Shown here piece by piece: positions 58,470-64,000 of a stretch of 64,000 nt of DNA. Positions within the stretch are counted from its first letter, which is position 1, and every line of letters starts with the position of its first letter. Source of the DNA: Halichondria panicea (Eukaryota > Porifera > Demospongiae > Suberitida > Halichondriidae). The notes below the pieces were generated by a model that had not been told where the DNA came from, made no database searches, and saw only the letters and a program-made list of their open reading frames with translations. The stretch lies in assembly GCF_963675165.1 (NCBI RefSeq), contig NC_087384.1, positions 855,001-919,000 of the forward strand, read 5' to 3'. The position numbers were made by a program, and so were the translations under genes.

Positions 58470-60599
58470 ATGATTTTTTTCTGGATGCTCTTACTCAAAG
58501 GTATATATGTAGCTAAATATGTGTGAACTACTAGCTAGGTACTTATACATGCACGCATGCATGATTGTGTGTTTTCAACTTTAGGGGTTTTAACACAAAA
58601 TACAATATTCCTGGGTAGAAACAAGATAACAAATTATTGTTACGATGAAAACGAAACTTTGATGTTTGTTTGCTCTGTTGAGGATGACAGTCACCATGCT
58701 GCCACAGTGTGGAGTGGGACAGCATTTAACTGCTCTAGTGTGTTTTCGATCACAGACAACCAAATATACTTGGCTCATTTACAATACAGCTCATTTGCGT
58801 ACGGCTCTTGTAATGATGGTGCTTTCTCTGCTGAGGGTATTGAATTTAATAATTCATTGTACACTTCAACTCTTACTGTAATGCCGGGCTCTCTAGAAGT
58901 ACCAAATGGAAAGACGATTGACTGCAGTCTCTCTGGAGCTACCATATTTGGCTTAGTAATTTTTCGTGTAGGAGGTAAGCTGGATAACATATGTATCATT
59001 TTTGTATCTCTATATAGACTTACACAGTTGTACCTGAGCCCCCTATTGGTAATGGCCTTACTTTTTCAGTAGAGACTTCCCAACTTTTAACAGTAAGTTG
59101 GACTGAACCATTGGGAGTGACTGGTGGAGTTGGTGGATTCTTAGTTGATGCATCCAGTGATTGTGGACAGTGCATTAATGTGGGTATAGTGAGTGCCAAT
59201 GTGACAGACATGTCATGCTCGGGATGGGATCCCATTGGACAGACCTGCAACATCAGTGTCTACACAGTTACTGCCTATTGTCAGATCCAGAGTGAGGTCC
59301 CCCTCTTGTTTGCAATACACTTTAAGTGTGAGTTTATATACATTCATATCACGGATTTATCACAGATTTATTGTATATTGCAGTGCCTGAAATACCAAAT
59401 ATCACTGCGATTATTGTAACGTATGAACTCAGTGGTAATTTAAAAAGAATAACAACAACTCTTTCAAAGAAACAAGTAAGAAAAACGTATACTAATCAAG
59501 TCATGCATGCCGCCGAGTTTCATTAATGTAGAACACAACGGATGAGAATGGATTGACTGTCATCTATGTCCTTGCGTACACCCACTCATCCATTGGAAGT
59601 AATCCGGTAGAGGTGCTACTGGACTGCTCAGAGAGCATTGACTGCATGGATGTATTCGAGGTAGACCAAGCTCAAAAGTTTGGAGAATATTCTGTTGCAG
59701 TTGGTGCTATGACTCCAATTGGGAAAACAGTTCAACACAGTAACAACAGTTTGACAATTGGTGAGTGTTATCCTCTAGTTGTCAAAAATGTTTATCTTGT
59801 GGGATCTTTTGTTTTTAAATTATGTCATATACAGGAGTAGCTAATACATTTATGTATGCTACTGTGGATGTGCTTGAGAGTTACACTATTGTCAACTGCT
59901 TTTTCTTGGCAAAATATGACCACATCTCCTGCCAAGTGGAATATAGCCACGATTGTAACAGGCTCTCTAATAGCAAGCGAAGAAGTGTGGTTAATGCATC
60001 TGACGTCTCTATTCTCCTTGAAAGTATCTCTCCTTCAACAGTGTACTGTTTTGTCTTGACAGCTGACAACCAATCGCACACTGTGAAAGTGCAAGGGAAT
60101 TTTAGTGGTTTGTTGTTAGTGAGACGTGTGTTAACTGTACGTACTTCCCCTGCATACAGGATACAGTCTACTGAGCAACGCGTGCAACTCCAGCAACAAC
60201 TCTGGCAACAACTCCAGCAACAACTCCAGCAACAACTCCGGCAACAACTCCAGCAACAACTCTGGCAACAACTCCGGCAACATCCTCAGCACAAGCTTAA
60301 TTGTCATCATGGGTGTCACCATCCTAATGGCTTTAGTCGCTCTGATAACACTCGTTGCAATTATAATAGTGTTGTACAAGAAAAAGAACAGCTCAATAAA
60401 AAGTGATGAACCTGTAGAACCTGTTTATTACTCCGCTGTCAAGCCTGTGGCTGGGGAAGGTGCACCTGATCCGACTTATGATGTAATCTCAGCTGTTAAG
60501 ATGAGAGATATCCCCACGGAAGCCAATGAAGCATACCACCCCGTATCAGTGCAACCTAACGAGGCCTACCAAACAACCAACATCATGAATGTCAATTAG
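58470..60599 (+). CDS. B3: Ig-like/FN3-like receptor with Asn-Ser repeat stalk
   Basis: Seven exons: 58470-58500, 58585-58974, 59028-59327, 59384-59475, 59532-59760, 59835-60107 and 60160-60599; 584 residues, phases as in B2. Exon 1 codes only a short hydrophobic leader (MIFFWMLLLK), so the true start is less certain. The Ig-like domain has VWSGTAFNCSS. The FN3-like domain has SSDCGQCINVG and SCSGWDPIGQTCNISV. The donor after exon 6 (GTTTGT) is weak. The last exon opens with a 12-bp-repeat stalk of NNSS and NNSG units (60190-60285), giving dense N-glycosylation sequons, then the helix (VTILMALVALITLVAIIIVL) and a tail with VYYSAV, TYDVIS and two NEAY motifs. It is the most divergent of the three B genes. 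Confidence 0.8.
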
Positions 60600-60906
60600 T
60601 TTGTCATACGACTCAGCCTTAATTTTTTGATTATTCATCATGCACGCTAGAGTCAGTATCGTTGTAATTACACAGATTTTCATTTAAACATTGTGTCTGA
60701 GTGTTTCAATATCACATACATAATTCAGAATCAGCCAAGTCTACAGTATGCACAGTAATAGCACAAATTATACAAATGCATGTATACCTAGATAGCTTTG
60801 CAGTTTGTACGACACATGCTATAATTATTATTATAACGAAAATAAAAACAGGATGAGCTCTAAAACACAAATGTCAATTCGAGGGATGATTGTGTCCTTT
60901 GACTGA
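60600..60906. other. B3 3' flank
   Basis: 307 bp between the stop codons of two convergent genes. It is homologous to the flank behind B1, without the MITE found there, and to the decayed copy at 4535-4790. AAATAAAAACAGG (about 60840) may serve as a polyadenylation area on the plus strand. Confidence 0.5.
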
Positions 60907-63900
60907 CTAGTTGAAGTGCTGGTAGATGGTAACTAGGAAGGTCATGATGCTCCTAGAGTCGGGGATCTTCACCATCACCATGTCCTCCACGTCCAACATC
61001 TCTGGAATGCCCGCTTCCCTGAGAGGGGGTAGGAGTGTACGTCAGTGATATGAATATAGTCATGTAATATAGAGTTATCCATAAATCTAGGACAATCCAA
61101 CGAGTCCTTCAAAATTTAATCTCATTCCTGTATTTGAACCTAAAATCAATCAGTATTCTACATCACATGATAATTAAATGATTAACTATTGTATTCCAAA
61201 ATAAAGCTGTGGTTTTGAAGTAGTAACTTAGCACACGCTCTAATAACAAAAGGTACCACAAAACGTACTTTGCAGCTTCGAAGGCGATGGTGAAGTTTTC
61301 GCGAGGGTTAGAGGGTGAGAGATCATCATAGGGGACCTTATCGGGCAGGAAGGAGTGCATGATGGCACAGAACGCCATACCATCAGACCAGCTGCCTCGG
61401 AAGTCTTTCACCTCAACATTCTGCAATAGAGACGTAATACATAATTGTGTGTCTATAAAAGAGCACTAGTAGCTTTTGTTTGTTGTTGCTAAGGTTGATA
61501 GCGAGGACCGTACAATGTACAATGTATAGTGGGAACAACAAGCACACAATTTTCTCAACAGAGGATGTAGGTTGGGCATTAAGGTATTACCATGGTGATC
61601 GCTTAGCATCATGCATTCTCAGGATGTGGTACAAGATACAGAGAGTGTGCAGTTGTACTCTTACCTCATAGAAGCGTGTCTTGTGTTGACACCAGGCCAG
61701 TAGTTGTCCAGTGGCACTATCCTTCTTCTTAAAGTTGGCACCTTTAGCCTCGGCTCTGAAATGGGGCAAAGAGAGGATAACTAGAGCACTGAAGTGTTAA
61801 ACCCTCGGCTGTTTAAATATAGCACGAATAATAGATCTATAGACCGGAGGAGTGTTATACAGTAAATGCAGTAGTTGATTTTAGTGGATGACCCATTTAC
61901 TTGTGGACTAGGATTCAGCCAAGTCAGCAAAGAAACTTGAAGTCTTAGAAATAATTATGGTTCTTATAATTAATAATGTTCTGACCAATTAGGCCGTAAC
62001 CATACAATAAAGATGTGGGTGCATGGAAACTGAAGTGATTGAGGCTGTTTCACAACAATATCCGTTTAGTAAGAATCTTATGTTTACATTTCTCATTTCA
62101 TAACGTTAAATAATTCTCTGAAAAAGCAACACACTATAGTTTTCTACTGTAGTGACCCTTTTCCATTGTTCCTGGTACAGGATCACCTCAGCTGCAAATA
62201 AACCCCTTGAATAAAGGCCGCCCTCAATTGTGGCTATAAGTAAGCCCTGCAGCCTACGTGCAAGTCAACCTTCTTCGCTTTTATTTTAAAATCTGGCTTA
62301 AAAGTGCTAGCTCTTGTACACCCTCTAACACACATCACACATCACACACTGTCATTAACACCCACCCACTCCACAACAGACACCAGGCACTCACTTGTCT
62401 CCACTCTCCTCCTCCATGTTGGACCACTTGCTGCGACTATCGCGAGCATTATCCATCTGTTTCTTATTATCCAATGCCTTTCTCTCTCGATAAGTCATCC
62501 TCGGTTTATCATCTCCCGTGGCCGACGTAGTCTTCAGTCTCTCTTCCCTCGCCTTCCGACGTGCCTCTCGACGAGCTTCGTACGAATCCTCGTCAACGCC
62601 ATTACTAACTGATGGCTTCTCGCTCTTTTTAACCTCTACCGTCTGCATCTCCTTTGACCTCTCGGCACGGCGACGTCGTCTCTCCGCCATACGAGCCTCG
62701 TACGACTCAGGCTCCGCCTTCTTTTCTGGCTCAGCTGCATCCACTTGATCCTCTACTTGATCTTCTACTTGATCTTCTGACGGCTCTTCTTGAGGTTCCT
62801 CAGGTTCTTCATTTGCAACATTTGATTCAGGTTCCACCTCCTCCGGTTCTGGTTCTACAGATTGCGATTCTACCATTTCTGATTCAACTGATTCCAGTTC
62901 CGGTTCCACCACAGGTTCTGGTTCGTATTGTTCATCATCAGCTGTCTCCTCTTGTCTCCTGCGGCTCTTTGGCTTGGCCTCCGGAGCATTGTTCTGAGGT
63001 AGAAATAGTTGTATTTATTATGGCTAACAATCCATGAAAGATGATAATTACTCCTACACAAACTTGACTACTTCGAGGAATGATGGACACATGTACAACA
63101 CAAAATTAATCCGAAAATCCGTGCTATAGACTATAGATCACATGGTACTAATACAAATATCACATGACATTAATATAACTCACTGGTGAGGGTCGTCCCT
63201 TGAGACTACCACGGAAGTCACTCTGAGCAGCTGCCCCGGTCTTGATCCTTTTTATCTCGGGACCTGCCGCTTTTCGCAGAACATTTCTGAAATCGACTTG
63301 CTCCCCTTTTGGTTTTGCCTGAGGGAAGGCCTTTGTTGTGTCGATCTTTGTCGCCTCTGCCTTACGTAGTTTCTTACGGAAGTCTCCATCGATGCCCTCC
63401 TCTTTCTTAGTGAGTACCTCAATGGGTAGGGACGTCTTGACCCCCACCTTACTGGGGTCGTAGGAGGACCGCCCCCCACGATATTGGTGGGTATCTTTCT
63501 CAGAACGCCCACCCAATTCCTCAGATTCCTGTGGGGAGCAGGTAATGTAATTATATATTTCAAGGAAAATAGCAATAGTTCTAACAAGATATCAACGGGA
63601 TTAATCATATTCGTACGTGTACTTTATTCTACTGGTTTGAAACTACAGCTATTATATCAACACTCATCTACATGCCACACCCACTGACCTCATCGTCATC
63701 ATCTTCGTACTCTTCCTCGTCATCGTTACCCTCGCTAAGCTCCTCCCCCTCACTCTCTCCTGGCTCATCTGCTGAGTCAACAGCTGCCTCGGCCTCCCTG
63801 GGCTCTGGGGATAGCTCCTGTGAGGGTGTACGTGTAATGTGTGAGGGTGTGTGAAGTGTGAGGGTGGGGACGGTATATACGGCTTGTTACATAGAAAATA

Positions 63901-64000
63901 TAATTGTAGCGTAACTAAAATGCACAATACCAAAGACATACAAAACGTACCAGCTCTGGAGAATATTCTCGCACTGGTTCTGGGCTTGGCTCCCGTATTG
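60907..64000 (-). CDS. Smoothelin-like CH-domain protein with DFRxxL motifs (5' end beyond window)
   Basis: Minus-strand exons: 64000-63951 (partial), 63817-63689, 63528-63184, 62993-62395, 61755-61665, 61420-61269 and 61018-60907, open in one frame, about 490 residues in the window. The N-terminal part is acidic and Pro/Ser-rich (EYEDDDDE). Next come three DFRxxL motifs (DFRKKL, DFRNVL, DFRGSL) about 25-30 residues apart, the actin-binding motif known from smooth-muscle myosin light chain kinase. A long Glu-rich stretch with EARMAERRRRRAER and EARREARRKAREER suggests helix or coiled coil. A single CH domain ends the protein: LLAWCQHKTRFYENVEVKDF, SWSDGMAFCAIMHSFLPDKV, LDVEDMVMVKIPD. The CH domain is of smoothelin type. 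Role inferred: actin filament binding in contractile or cytoskeletal structures. Confidence 0.82.
61880..62230. repeat. Diverged piece of the 0.7-kb tandem unit in an intron
   Basis: GTGGACTAGGATTCAGCCAA...AGTCAGCAAAGAAAC and GACCCTTTTCCATTGTTCCT...GGTACAGGATCACCTCAG are recognisable, inverted counterparts of blocks in the 6189-9297 units. No unit structure is left. Confidence 0.5.

Noticed and set aside
60131-60379. Glutamine/leucine-rich frame (QQLQQQL repeats) or its complement in the last B3 exon
   Set aside because: The frame that joins correctly to exon 6 and runs into the membrane helix and the conserved tail reads the same DNA as NNSS/NNSG; the other frames stop or lack a partner.
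1-64000. tRNA, rRNA or other structured RNA genes
   Set aside because: No cloverleaf, A/B box pair or rRNA-like stretch was recognised by eye; a covariance search would be needed to exclude small RNAs.

Overview
This is eukaryotic, animal-type DNA: small exons with GT-AG introns, tyrosine-tailed single-pass receptors with Ig-like and FN3-like domains, a smoothelin-type CH-domain gene and a dense load of DNA transposons, LINEs and MITEs. Compact introns, AT-rich TATA/ATGCATGC-rich spacers and the gene content suggest a sponge (a demosponge such as Amphimedon is my best guess). That is an inference; no marker gene in the window proves it.

The core is a receptor cluster built from a repeated cassette. 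Each full cassette has three genes, here called C (minus), A (plus) and B (plus). C and A are head to head with about 420-475 bp between start codons, and B follows A in the same direction. All three encode signal peptide, Ig-like domain with an F-[DN]-C-[PS]-S signature, FN3-like domain with a C-G-x-C motif, further beta-sandwich-like segments, one membrane helix and a cytoplasmic tail. They share the intron-phase series 1-1-1-0-1-1, so they are ancient paralogues. Cassette 1 (9.7-15.8 kb) keeps one exon of C, an intact A1 and a B1 that lost its FN3 exon. Cassette 2 (17.4-45.6 kb) has C1, A2 and B2, with about 17 kb of transposons between A2 and B2. Cassette 3 (52.9-60.6 kb) has C2, A3 and B3. 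Cassette 3 runs into a smoothelin-like gene on the minus strand (60.9 kb to the window end). A copy of the last exon of that gene lies behind B1, and a decayed relic of the same flank lies at about 4.54-4.79 kb, so the duplicated block included the 3' end of that gene. Every receptor reading frame that I assembled exon by exon stays open.

Mobile DNA: a broken BEL/Pao relic at the left edge is interrupted by a TA-flanked DNA element that itself holds a MITE. At 5.7-9.3 kb lie a minisatellite and an array of about 0.7-kb tandem units, then a foldback element. At 28.3-43.1 kb a LINE is split by several DNA insertions. The largest is an 11-kb structure, 30710-41750: two near-identical piggyBac genes and three copies of a 0.94-kb TIR-bounded element, flanked as a whole by GTAA. 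A Merlin (IS1595/ISXO2-like) transposon with an apparently intact transposase lies at 46.3-47.9 kb. A middle fragment of a pelota gene (49.4-51.9 kb) has six exons with open frames but lacks both gene ends.

The cluster resembles, in organisation only, invertebrate self-recognition or immune receptor complexes (Ig-like ectodomain, one membrane pass, SH2/PTB-type tyrosine motifs in B and C, tandem duplication, gene decay). That functional reading is a hypothesis; the cassette structure is visible directly.
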